DNA from: Siphonodentalium dalli
Lineage: Eukaryota > Mollusca > Scaphopoda > Gadilida > Siphonodentaliidae
DNA: 64,000 bases
Direction of reading: 5' to 3'
NCBI GenBank assembly: GCA_032622095.1
Contig: CP136064.1
Location: forward strand, 50,908,073 to 50,972,072
Under the pieces are notes generated by a model. It saw only the letters and a list, made by a program, of their open reading frames with translations, ran no database searches and was not told the origin of the DNA. Shown here piece after piece: positions 44,961-55,489 of the stretch. Numbering within the stretch: the first letter of the stretch is position 1; the number at the start of each line of letters is the position of its first letter. The position numbers and the translations under genes are program-made.

Positions 44961-46308
44961 TTATGATTCTATTTCAACAAAGGCTTCATCTGAGGCATAC
45001 TTGCTACTTTCTGGGGGAATATATACAGTACCAAGTATTACATCTTCGTTTGTAGATAATACAAATTTCGAAATCCGACACCACAATACGTGCTTGCTAT
45101 CAGATTTAATTACATTTACAAATTTTGTCAGTGTGTCTCTTATAAAGAGTGATATTCCACCAGATCTAACTTTACTTAATGACTTTCTGTTTTTAAAGTA
45201 GGAAGTAAAATTTGGTAATACAAGATTATCAGCATCATCAGTTTTTGTTTCACCAAATCCAATTATGTCATATTTATTAATAAAATTGCAAAATTCTGGG
45301 CATACTAGTCTGCTGGCTAAACCACAAACATTCAATGACAAAATATTAACATTATTAGATACACAACAATTTTGCTGGTTCCCCGACCTGTCCCATGGCG
45401 TTGAATTAACTCGTCGTCTCTTTCCTTTCTGATGCCTGTCACTCTGACCATCTGTAACAACCTTGACCTCTGTCTCATCCTCGTCTACATGTATATCTTC
45501 AAGTGGTTCATACAGTCTGTTGTTGATATACAGTTTGTCTTTGACTAATCGCACATTATGTCCTGCTTTCTTTGCGTCTTTTCTAACCGGATACAATTTT
45601 CTCCTCCGTTCTTCTATGGGTGCTGGAAATTGTTCATAGATGAAAAACATTTTGTGCTCAAGTCTATAACTTATTTTTCGGATAAAGTCGCGATCCTTAG
45701 ATCTAGTGAACTTTGCGACGATTGTACGAGGTTTCCCCATCTTTCTTTCACCACAACGATGCACTCGTTCAAATTCAATCTCCTCTGGTCTGGTTAGACC
45801 CAAATCATTGCTCAGAAAACAGTATAATAGTTGCTCAGTTGATCTCTTCGGATCTTCAGGAATTCCAGCAAACAGTAAGTTTTCACGCATGGATCGACAT
45901 TGAAGATCAATAATGGTATCGTACATTTCTTTGTTATTTTTTCGCATTAAGTCAAGCTCTTTTTTAAGCTCGGAATCATTAACAGGAAATGACATCTGGG
46001 GTATTTGGTCACCATTATTAAGTTCAGCCAATGTTTCTTTTATATCATCGTAGTCATTGGATAAGAATTCCATTGCGGTTTCAAGTTTCACGATTTTGCT
46101 CACCGCATCATCAGTAGAAATTTTGAAAGTTTCAACTAAGTTTGAGTTATTTTGTAGCGCAACTGCATTTAAACTGACGTTGCTCTCCAAATGGTCCAAT
46201 TTAGATATTTTTTCTTCTATCGATGTTAATCTATGTCCAATTCGTCTTTCCAAGTCATTTATGTTGTCAATTTTTCTCTCAATTACATCCTCCCTTCTCC
46301 GAACTAGG
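44961..46308 (-). pseudogene. L1-type ORF1 protein fused in frame to endonuclease start
   Basis: Counting from codon 46253: a heptad-like coiled coil (about 1-115), then an L1 ORF1p (Transposase_22-like) RNA-recognition region (about 116-210: CRSMRENLLFAGIPED, EFERVHRCG, TIVAKFTRSKDRDFI) and its basic C-terminal domain (211-250: ERRRKLYPVRKDAKKAG). After an acidic and then a basic linker (KGKRRRVNS) the same frame enters the APE endonuclease (NILSLNVCGL at 303-312, catalytic Glu in GFGETKTD near 335, SGGISLFIRD). L1 normally encodes ORF1p and ORF2p separately; here they share one frame. A TAA ends it. Confidence 0.75.
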
Positions 46309-47001
46309 GCATGAGGTCAAGGGGTTCCCTATGTCAAATGTAGGGATAGCTTAGGGGTGTAATTATAGTCGAAACTGGTGCAGAAATGTACATAATTTAT
46401 TAAGGCATATTGTCAGATTGTATACGTTACACATGCATACCACACCACTCGCATACCGCAGTCACACCTACACAATAACTTAGAAGCAAACATGCAAACA
46501 GAATATGAACACACAAATAACAAAAATGATAAATTACAAGACATAACATCACAAGGCATGCAATGGAGAAAACATATAGGATGACGTAAGTTTGGCACCG
46601 ATGAGGAAACGGTAAAACTGGCACACCCCAAGCATGCTGAAATCTCTGTGTGCGTCGACAAAGAGTTACGTTTAAGGGAATTAGCCCCCAAGCCGAAGGC
46701 CCGCCAAACGGAACGTGAGAGGGGGAACCAAACCCGACGTTAGCAAATGATGCGTTAAATTCTGATGGAGGCAACTAGGTAGGTAGCAACTCACCAACGG
46801 AGAGAAAGAGGGGAATTTTTTTTTTGGACTTGCAGCCTCACAACAGTAGTGAAACAACACAAATCCGTTCCTAGGGCAATAGAAACGATATCAATCACCA
46901 GCAAATAAACAAAATCCCCCACCGACGTAACGAGAACATCGGTGACAGGGCAGACCTCTAACTCACCGATAACGAGTTGCCAACAGCCACTTCTGTAGGA
47001 C
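46309..47001. other. Unassigned sequence between two retroelements
   Basis: A minus-strand frame (46427-46774) with CRRTQRF and ending in a hydrophobic, Cys-rich stretch is open, but I cannot place it. The stretch could be the 3' part of the tyrosine-recombinase element or 5' sequence of the LINE. Confidence 0.35.
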
Positions 47002-47530
47002 TCACTTCAAATGGGCGACTCTTCTATGAAAATTGGATGCCAGTTTTTCTGTCCCGGCGTGATTAAGGTGTAACCCACCGTCCTTGTATGCACACAGCTC
47101 CATCAAGGATGCCCCTGCATGTACCATGTACCTATAGGATTGAAAGAACAATATATTATATTTTGTACAAAGTGATTGTAATTCAGAATTGACATCCCGA
47201 ATGATGGAGTCTGATAGACTGTGATCGACAGGTCTAGGTATTATGGCTGACATGCAAATATTGGCATGCTTGAATGTTTTCTTACACAACGAAATCAGAT
47301 TACAGTAGGCGGATTTAAATTTCTTAATGTCCAGATTGAAAACATCGTTGGTGCCCACGTGAATAATAATATTTCGGAATGTTCCGATGTACTTCGCCTT
47401 CTTCCCGACCTGCCAGGTTATATCTCCAATGCTTGCCCCACGAAACACTAACATTTCGGTCCTTGCTATCTGGACGTATTTGGCAATGGAGTCGGAAATG
47501 ATAACCGTATCACTGTCAGGAAAATGAGAA
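47002..47530 (-). pseudogene. SGNH hydrolase domain of a retroelement
   Basis: The frame is open from about 47530; the first ATG is 47454. Upstream of the ATG it reads VIISDSIAKYV (block I Asp-Ser), then FRGASIGDI, IIIHVGTNDVF (residues 31-39 from the ATG, block III GTND) and KDGGLHLNHAG (124-134, block V with the catalytic Asp/His pair). This is the SGNH/GDSL esterase fold. SGNH domains are known from vertebrate Ngaro-type tyrosine-recombinase retrotransposons. It begins 10-20 bases after the recombinase tail at 47549, on the same strand in another frame. Block I has Ser where Gly is usual (SDS rather than GDS). Confidence 0.7.
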
Positions 47531-47548
47531 AAAAGGGGCGTATATTAC

Positions 47549-47940
47549 TTAAGGGACTAACCCACTAATGATACCGCGACGCATAGCTAACGCGACTCGC
47601 ATATTTTCCTCGGTGGAAAAATTAAGATATTCCTTATACGCGTCACTACGCCAATCTATGATACTGTTGTGAGATAATTCTTGACTAATGTAGTCCCTCA
47701 CGTGTAGTGGGAAGTCTCTGGCTCCTGCATGGTTCCTATGTTTTACTGGGTTTTGTAATTGATCACCTATGAAACCAATTGGAAAACCAAATTCCAGAAG
47801 ATCGCACAAGACAGTGTTTCCATAATTGGTATCCTGTAGCATGGATCTCCAGAAGTCAATATTCAAATTAACCGAAGATTTCAGAGGGAATCTACACCCT
47901 TGATAATTATGTAACCCGGATTGCTTTATTTGCTCATGCA
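47549..47940 (-). pseudogene. YR-retrotransposon pol: RT N-terminus fused by deletion to recombinase C-terminus
   Basis: From the MITE boundary (47940) the frame reads GLHNYQGCRFPLKS, NLNIDFWRSML, LLEFGFPIGF, HRNHAGARDFPLHVRDYI and SQELSHNSII (to about 47657), which resembles the start of the RT region in DIRS-like elements. It then switches directly to DWRSDAYKEYLNFS...VALAMRRGI, which resembles the C-terminus of their tyrosine recombinases (W-x-SDAYK-x-Y with the nucleophilic Tyr). The whole RT core, RNase H and the recombinase body are missing, yet the frame is preserved across the join. The SGNH frame follows at once. Confidence 0.65.
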
Positions 47941-48340
47941 TTAACCATTTACCCAACAGAACAGCCCTGTGCCAATGCATTCTCTTATATATGCGAGTCG
48001 ACCATAGGTCGCCTCGCATATATAAGAGAATGCATTGGCTTAACACATTAAAAATTATAAAATTGTTAAAGAATGTAAGAAAAAATGGTAAAAAGTGTTA
48101 AAAACAGATTTTTTTTAGGCCAATGCATTCTCTTATATATGCGAGGCGACCTATGGTCGACTCGCATATATAAGAGAATGCATTGGCACAGGGCATAACT
48201 GTAACTATCACAATGTGGTCAAGGAGCCGGTTCCAATGATATCCATATTTGTATGGTTCTATTGAGACAGACCGAAGATATTTTAGGCTGTTGAAGCTTT
48301 ATTTGACCGGTTTTGGCCGGTTTGTTGGGTAAAGGGTTAA
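47941..48340. mobile_element. Two-hairpin TTAA MITE inserted in a retroelement gene
   Basis: A full copy of the element at 35059-35459, with TTAA at 47941-47944 and 48337-48340. Both hairpins and the CC(A/C)TTTACCCAACAG...TTGGGTAAAGGG ends are present. It interrupts the tyrosine-recombinase retroelement frame precisely at a TTAA, which establishes TTAA as the duplicated target. Confidence 0.9.
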
Positions 48341-48757
48341 TATAAAGTTAGTCATATCATCATTAGTTTGCTCAGATGCAGAGTATTGTTGAAGACTACA
48401 AATATCACAATTCTGGTGTTTGAATAAAAATTGTTCTATATCCAGAATATCTGATTGTGATAATGCTTTGTCGCAAACATTAGAATTGTTAGAAATGTTA
48501 GACATTTGATAATTATACAGTGCTGCCTGGTGGTTGGTGCCACAAGAATGTTGTGGTGATGGTGAGATGCTACCATTACTAGTAATAATAATAGGTTCGA
48601 TATTAGGTTGAGTGGTCGAAGAATTATCTACATTTAATTCAGGGACGTGACTAAAGGTCAGCTCTTCAGGTAGCATCCATTGAGGTATAAGCTTAATCTC
48701 ATCCGGTTCTGATATGCGATTAACTTGGTTAAAGTGATGTGAAACGTAAATTGAACC
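48341..48757 (-). pseudogene. YR-retrotransposon pol, segment upstream of the MITE
   Basis: Open from about 48757 (after a TGA) through ATG 48676 to the MITE edge at 48341. It contains IPQWMLPEELTFSH, a Ser/Asn-rich stretch, HQNCDICSLQQY and NDDMTNFI. The reading frame is the one used at 47549-47940: removing the MITE and one TTAA joins the two without a shift. This part has no named domain and is probably the variable N-terminal part of the pol (or gag-pol) protein. Confidence 0.55.
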
Positions 48758-48760
48758 TCA

Positions 48761-49539
48761 CAATTGAGTTCCCTGCGTTATTCTGTGGAAAGACTGAATA
48801 AAATAACCCCCATACACGAAATGCCCTAACCAGTTATCAGTTTGTACTAATTATACGGCCACGTAACTAACTATTTACTTTCCCTCAATCGGGACGAATA
48901 ATTCCACTGTAAACGCGAAATAAATACACAAACGAGTTGTCGTGTGCAGTCGCGGAAACACCCGAACACTTCCGACTTGGTCGGGATTGAGTCGGCTTTC
49001 GTTCTCAGAAAATAGCTTCCGTGGAGGGAGGCCGTTTGCTGGAATAGCGTAACATCAGCTTAATAAAACGAAAAACAAGCGGTATAGTCAATTCGAATGG
49101 GAGGGATATAAAAGGAATTATTGCCTGAAATCACCAACGGAAGAACATTGACCGAGTTATGAAAGAATTATAATCAAAGTAGTCATGATCGAGCAATGAA
49201 CAACGGTAACAGTTGAAAATGTTACTATTTATAGAAATTTGTAATCGTTGACCGATTTTATGATCGAACTACAGCAGGTACAGTCTCGTGCAGAAAGAGT
49301 TGTCTTACATGTGTATTTCAAACTGTTTAATTACCTGTGCAATGCTACATGTGTGCCATATTGCTATTCACTATTCTAGTACAGACCGTATTTGTTTGGG
49401 ACAGCGATAGTGGTATAGATATCCATGTGGAATTATGTTTTCTTCAATTTTTGAGTTTATATAGGCCCAAATAAATATACCATAAGATGGACTCAATCAT
49501 TGACAGTTAAAATTGGATGGAAGTAAAGAAGTGTTGTGT
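48761..49539. other. No recognised gene
   Basis: No supported feature was seen between the YR element remains and the palindrome cluster. Confidence 0.4.
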
Positions 49540-50785
49540 ATTTGCACTAAGTAAGCGCAATTGCTTTATGCTTAAGCGCAAATATTTGTATGCAAATAAA
49601 TAATAAATGTAAAAAAGACTCCCATGTGATTTGCTCTAAACTCAAATTAACTCAGGCCACAAAACATTACTCAAACATAGGTGAGGACTCCACCCAGATC
49701 CCATACTAAGATGGATGTTCAGACTGAGGAAACCAGTTGGAGATAGGTACATGTATTTGCTTAAGCATAATTCATTTCAATTACGCTTAAGTGTAAATGA
49801 AATCCACTTAAGCGTAAATGAGTTGCGCTTAACCGTAATTCATATACACCCCCATTGAACTCCACATACTCAAGCTGAAATGGATGCAACCACATTACTA
49901 ATGCCAGTAAGTTAACATACATCAGATTATACAAATATACATATAAGGTAAGACAGCCGATGAAATTATTGCTCTTAATATAATTCCAATGTATTATGAT
50001 AACGCATAAGTCAATTATGCTTAAGCGTAAATGATTACATTAAGCGTAACTGATTTACGCTTAAATGCAATTAGTTAATATAAAATGTGAAAATGAATCA
50101 TTTGCGCTTAAGCGCAAGTATATGTCTATCAATATATTTGCGCTTAAGCGCAAATACCTAACACTCCCTTTATACTTCCCTCTGATTGTGAATGATAGAG
50201 TCCATCTCATAGTATATTATCATGGACCCATAGTAGTAGCCCCATATAATACTGAAACATTGAAGAAAAAATATTTCCATATGCATATATCAGCATCTCT
50301 GTCCCTGGTGTCCCAAGAATTGGTGCTTCACTACCAGAGCTCTAGTATATTTTATTAAAGGGACATCTCCTACACAGATATATACCATTTCCATGGCCAT
50401 AAATATGGAATTCGGGGTTACTGGGGACTCGCTTCCCTCATATGGTGTACTTATTGACTTGAAATTGGGGAAAACCCCAATTTTCATATTATCAGCATCC
50501 CTGTCCCCAAGAATTTGTGTCTCCATCCCAGGGATCTAGTATATTTTATAAAAGAGATATATCCTGCACATATCTCTACCATTTCCATGGTCATAAAAGA
50601 GATATTGGGGTTACTGGGGGGGGGGGGGGGGTACTTCCCTCATATGGTGGGTCTGTGCCATTTAAAATTAATTCAGGGGGGGTGATATCAATGCATATTA
50701 ATTTTTATTTGCGCAAATGATTTACACTGAAGCGCAAATGATAGATGTTATTTTGCGAAATATTTGCGCTTGATCGTAAATGAAT
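49540..50785. repeat. Cluster of TTGCGCTTAAGCGCAA palindromes
   Basis: Perfect or near copies of ATTTGCGCTTAAGCGCAAAT occur at about 49569, 49755, 49781, 49803, 49821, 50014, 50035, 50052, 50098, 50134, 50707, 50725 and 50762, alternating with TACGCTTAAGCGTAA and ATGCTTAAGCATAA variants. The two best are 50100-50117 and 50137-50156. Spacing is irregular, often 17-26 bases within groups. This is either a decayed palindromic repeat or a binding-site cluster. Confidence 0.65.
50291..50690. repeat. ~202-bp tandem duplication
   Basis: CAGCATCTCTGTCCCTGGTG at 50291 and CAGCATCCCTGTCCCCAAG at 50493 begin two copies. Both continue with TCTAGTATATTTTAT, ACCATTTCCATGG and CTTCCCTCATATGGTG. A poly-G run (about 50617-50631) sits in the second copy. 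Confidence 0.8.
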
Positions 50786-50805
50786 AATAAATGTGAAATG
50801 GGTAT

Positions 50806-51228
50806 CCCATACATGAAATGCCGTATCTATAATCTATATGCTATAGCGCGTATATCCTACAGGTCTGGGTGAACCACCGATCAATCAATAACAGCCCGAT
50901 CGGGCTAAAGTAGACCGATCAGGCTAAAATAGACCGGTCGTTCTTTCACAGCCAGCTTGAATCTTGCATAAAGGGAGTAGGCCTACTCTAAATTGTTCTT
51001 TCAAGTGAAATAGGCCTCCCATACATGAAACGCCTTATCTATATACTATAGCGCGCATACCCTACAGGTCTGGGTGAACCACCGATCAATCAATAATAGC
51101 CCGATCGGGCTAAAATAGACCGATCGGGCTAAAATAGACCGATCGGTCTTTCACAGCCAGCCTGAATCTTGGATAAAGGGAGTAGGCCTACTATAAATTG
51201 TTCTTTCAAGTTACAACCATTTTTTTGT
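50806..51228. repeat. ~212-bp tandem duplication
   Basis: CCCATACATGAAA at 50806 and 51018 starts two close copies. Each contains CTATAGCGCG, CAGGTCTGGGTGAACCACCG, several GATCGGGCTAAAATAGACC subrepeats and AAAGGGAGTAGGCCTACT. The second copy has three subrepeats. Confidence 0.85.
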
Positions 51229-52173
51229 AAAAAAATTATTCTTATTCATTTTGAAACTAATGAAAGACAATTTTTAAACTAATGAAAGACAATGTATAAT
51301 TTTTTGCTGGTATATTCATCATAAATTTGAACAAATCTTCAAGCAAACAAAATTTCAATATTCAAGAAATCTCTTACAACAGTGTCAGGAAGACCAATCG
51401 ATCTAGCTCAGCACGATTGGTCTATTGTGATGTCAAATATTATTGAAATATTGCTTATAATTTACATTTACAGAAGTCAATAATTCGCATGCAGATAACT
51501 TCACCTTGTATTCCGCCAAATATGTTGACGTTAGATTAGAAGGCAGAATTCCCAGATTTGTTTATTATTGGTGAACCTGGATAATTTCGAAGGTGTGCCA
51601 ATCGTCTTTTGCATCTGTGAATACGTACTCATTCTCTCCTAAATTTGCAAAAATTCCATATATATATAAATATATATACAGAGTGTGAAAACTTTGTTAG
51701 TTGCCAAATAATTGTCGACATTTTACTTAGAAAACTTGAATGCAAAAACTATGATAGGCCCCCTATTATTATTATTTTTTTTTTTTCTTCTCTTTTTGTT
51801 GAATCTACTTTCGTTATCGACATGCCGGCCTTTGTTTTGGCTGTTCTCCCAGTCGTGCGTGCCAGCCGATCGTCGTTATTCGGGTGGTTCCGATTTCCTC
51901 CGAATATAATTCCATGAGACTCCGCGCGCTGATTCGCTCCGTAAATGTGTTAGTATCTGAGAAGATTTCTTACTCTGATCGCAGTTTTCAACAATTTAAT
52001 ACAGGGCGAGTACCGCACTAATAATATGCCACATTGGGGTTTTCTTTCTAGTTTTTTATGACCTTTCTTGTGGTATATCGGGCACAGTTCTGTCTGACAT
52101 CAAATATATGCCCACCGGGAGTGAAGCTAATGACTTTAAGCTTGTTAATTGCCTGATGAATATCTTTGCCTAG
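51229..52173. other. No recognised gene
   Basis: Open frames at 51645-51917 lie over a TA-rich and T-rich tract and have no family. Confidence 0.4.
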
Positions 52174-53362
52174 TCAAACGACCGCGTTTGGGCAGGCCGA
52201 AGAACATTCAGGGTGGTTTTGCTTTGATCCATCCTTTTTGAAGCACACTGCGCAAATATGGTGCACAAGTGTCTCTTTTCCTTTTACAAACACAGTGTGG
52301 GGGTCTATGAGTGTGCACCGGTTTCGGTTAAATAGCGTGCAAAACCAAATTGCATGCATTTCCTCCTTTTCTCTACTATAATTACTCTTGTTAAATCCTG
52401 ACATTGAATTTGAAAAGGAGGGTCTATCATCAGGGCGAGATGGAAAAGGTTTCTTGGAGTTCCTGCCCATGAGCATTCGGACTTCCAAGTTTGTTGTTTC
52501 ATCTCCCCATTTTTTCTCACCTCTCTCTCTATCAGGCTTAGCCAGGCAGCATAAAATTTTAAAAGGATGGGCCAATCAAATTCATTGCCATTATCAAATT
52601 TAAAAATTCAATCCTTCCCTCCCTGTCCTGCTTTGGAGTAACAGGATCACGAATGATCTCAAGTTCTCCTGCTACGAATTGAAAAACATTCAATTTTGCA
52701 AATTTCGGTGGATCTTTGCATATAAACTCAAACTTGAGTTCTGACTGTGGCCAACGACATCTATTCAAAACTATATCGTTTGGTGTCAATGTGATGCCAG
52801 ATCTCACTGGTACTGGTAGCTCCGAGCTGTGAATCACTTTCATCGTACTCGGAATCGTCATCAAACTGAACATGATCTTTCTCGCCCTGTCGGCGTTGTC
52901 GGGAAATGTGGAGGTTTTTCAAATAGTTATCAACCTCGTCATTTAAATGAGTCAAATCAGGGCCTTAATATCGACATGGGCACTATCTTGTTTGTGCTCA
53001 CCTTTTCCCTTCGGCTTCGGTTTAGATTTGTCACCTGAAGTGGATCTGAGCCGCTCCAACTCGGCCGCCAGCTCACGTTTCTTTCTGCTTTTATTGTCCG
53101 ACTTGATCTTTCTTTTCTCATCGTCAATAAGTTTCTTCAGATCTAGGATCTCATCGTCCTCAGAATCGTCACTCGAACTGCTTGTCGTTGGTTCTTCAAT
53201 TTCGTCATCACCATCGTCATCGATATTTGCCTTTGGCTTTTCACTTTCGTCATCGGATTTTGTAGACATCTCCGGGCAGCTTTCTTCTTGGCTTTTCCCG
53301 TTAGCAAGGCGTCTATAGTCTATTCTGGGTTTCCTCCGACTTCTCGCGTTGCCTTGGCTCAT
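52174..53362 (-). pseudogene. Gag-like retroelement protein with Cys/His cluster
   Basis: Four overlapping minus-strand frames together encode about 390 residues: a charged, acidic/Ser-rich N-terminus (53362-52952), HLNDEVDNYLKNLHISRQRR (to about 52830), a middle region (ELPVPVRSGITL, CRWPQSELKFEFICKDPPKF, GRIEFLNLIMAM) and a C-terminal cluster FCTLFNRNRC, VHHICAVCFKKDGS, HPECSSACP. The Cys/His spacing resembles the zinc cluster at the end of gag-like ORFs of DIRS/YR-type elements. Frameshifts lie near 52960, 52850 and 52565. It is on the same strand as, and upstream of, the YR pol remains at 47.5-48.8 kb. Confidence 0.55.
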
Positions 53363-53592
53363 TCATAACAAGTGGACGTTTTCTAACAAACTTTCTCCAC
53401 GTCTACACTGGTGTCAAAAATGTCAAAAATGTCAAACAATCAAAAATGTCAAACAATAAATATCAAACAATAAAGAAATTCCCGCGTCGCTATCGACGAT
53501 GTATGGGCCGTTATGATTGGAGTATATGGCGTTAGCCAATCAAATTATGTCTAGGATCAGTACTGCAGAAATTCTAATGAACGGAATACCAA

Positions 53593-53817
53593 TTAAATGA
53601 AACGGAATGTATATGGTCGGTCATAATTAATTAGTTTGAGAAAAACTATCCGAACTATATCCAATTTATCAAGACGTGCAGTGATGCCTTTCAACATATC
53701 CATGATCATGTTACAACTATTTGGCGGCGGACTCCCTGGTAGCGCTGGAGGAACACTGTCGTCACCGTTTTGAAACATAGTCTCGCGCACTTCACCAAGC
53801 ATATGCGATGTGGACAT
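53593..53817 (-). pseudogene. Possible first segment of the gag-like protein
   Basis: The frame starts MSTSHMLGEVRETMFQNGDD and contains MLKGITARLDKLD, a coiled-coil-like phrase common in retroelement ORF1 proteins. It precedes the gag-like frames at 52174-53362 on the same strand, with about 230 bases between. Its membership in the same gene is a guess. Confidence 0.35.
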
Positions 53818-55489
53818 TGTTGATATTGCGGTTTGTTTACATTCCGATCAATCAGCAAATGCATGAACTGGACAGCCAGGTGTGAGATGATTAGCTGGCA
53901 ATTGCTCACCAATCAGTCAGGATAAACAGTGCGTGCAAGTCACATTTTGGGCTAGAGTTATAGCACGTGGGCAGTCTCTGGTCACAGCCAAGGATGGTCA
54001 ATTGGGCGTACATAACTGGACTTTCGGATTTGTGACGTCACGTTAGTTCGAAATTATGCAAGGGAAAACATTGTCTTCAAATTTCTCGTAATTTATCGGG
54101 TGATGAAGTTACCTTGAGTCACTGAGAAATAAACAATATAATGTCCCCATTAGATGAAACTATGATGTATCCTTCCCAAATCCCGGAATTCACAAAGAAA
54201 GCCGCTAATTATGGAGCTCCTTTCTGCGCGGTTCCCACTGTCGCACACCACGTATCGATGGTGTTATTAGCTTGGTGTTATGAGGCGTTGCGCATTCACC
54301 GAGAAATAACTGCAACTAGCCACGTGGGCGCCGACCAATCAGAATGCTTGGATTTAGTGATGACAACACTTAGTGTGTAAATATACACTTATAACACACG
54401 TATATATATACTTGTTTACAGAAACCTGAGGATTCCCCCAATTTCACATGATGCAATCGTGTTTTGACCATATGACACGATTACCAAACAGCAATAAAAT
54501 CGTAAAGTGAAGCACATTTAGCCAATTGGTAAGCGCACTGGTGAACAGATAAAACTCGTTTGACTGATTGACATATGGCACCACGTGACTGTGAATAGCA
54601 CGACTCCGCTTCCGTCATCTTGCTGGCTGTTTTATTTATATTTGTAAAATGTTTTATACATGTTCGGGAGACCGATGATTAACAGATTGAAGACATACGT
54701 TAACATTTAACTATATTTTAATGGATTTTCTCGACGTCAAGTGGGTATCACATGAGCATTTTGAGTATTTTGTATATATGCTAATTGTAAATAATAATCA
54801 ACGGGTCAACTCCAGTAATGATAGTGACTATGATGCAGTTGTCGTTTAACTACCCCATCCCCCGACGGGTGGACAATTTAAATTATGTCTATATAAGTCG
54901 ATTAAAGCAAGAGGGACAACTAATATATTCCATGCATATACGTGTATGTAGGCGGTGGGTAATGGACGGCCATGTACCAAACAGTCAGCCGTCGTTAACT
55001 CGAGAAAAATGTATAAAAATGTGTTTGATCAGATTATATTTTTAATTTTTATCCAGAAATCATGTATGTCCGCGATGGAAATAGAGACAACAAAAAACAA
55101 TTCCGTCATTTAATTCTGAACACATGTGGGAGCTTGTAACACGCGCTGCAGTCTACAATTTCACAAATCATTTTACCCAAATTTCACAATTTCACAAATC
55201 ATTTTACCCAAGAGCCAATCTCTATAAGACACGTTCTCGGGTCACGGATTTCGACTCTGTCAAAACGTCAAGTGAAGAATGCTGGGATAGCTTGACCACG
55301 TGACATTGAAGGGTCTTTCCTGGTCTAAATATAGGTTCAATGTCCATGCAAGAATTGACAACACGAAATATAGCTTCGCTCACGACTGAATCTTACAATA
55401 AAAGAACGATTTACAATATATGCGAGGCGGTAAGTTGCTTATTGTTACAGCATCTTAATTTAATTATTACAAGCAACAATATTTCGTGA
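53818..55489. other. No recognised gene
   Basis: A 79-codon plus frame (54141-54380) has no family I can name. CAATTTCACAAATCATTTTA is repeated with a ~31-base period at about 55156-55213. Confidence 0.4.

Larger units (their letters stand above)
38059..46308 (-). mobile_element. L1-ORF1-like fused LINE, split by a nested LINE
   Basis: A minus-strand LINE reads, from 46308: coiled coil, L1-type ORF1 RNA-binding domain, endonuclease, reverse transcriptase (to 42606), a C-terminal piece to about 42387 and, beyond a 3.9-kb plus-strand LINE, the last C-terminal part (about 38470-38059). All coding parts from 46308 to 42387 keep one reading frame, broken only by in-frame stops near 44961, 44157, 44142 and 42606. 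The 5' end is truncated just after a TGA near 46310. Few frame disruptions suggest moderate age. Confidence 0.8.

Noticed and set aside
46427-46774. Membrane protein gene on the minus strand
   Set aside because: The hydrophobic stretch is short, Cys-rich and lies between two retroelement remains, with no start context or homologous pattern.
49540-50785. CRISPR array
   Set aside because: The repeats are palindromic, irregularly spaced and variable, with no constant-length spacers, and the context is eukaryotic.
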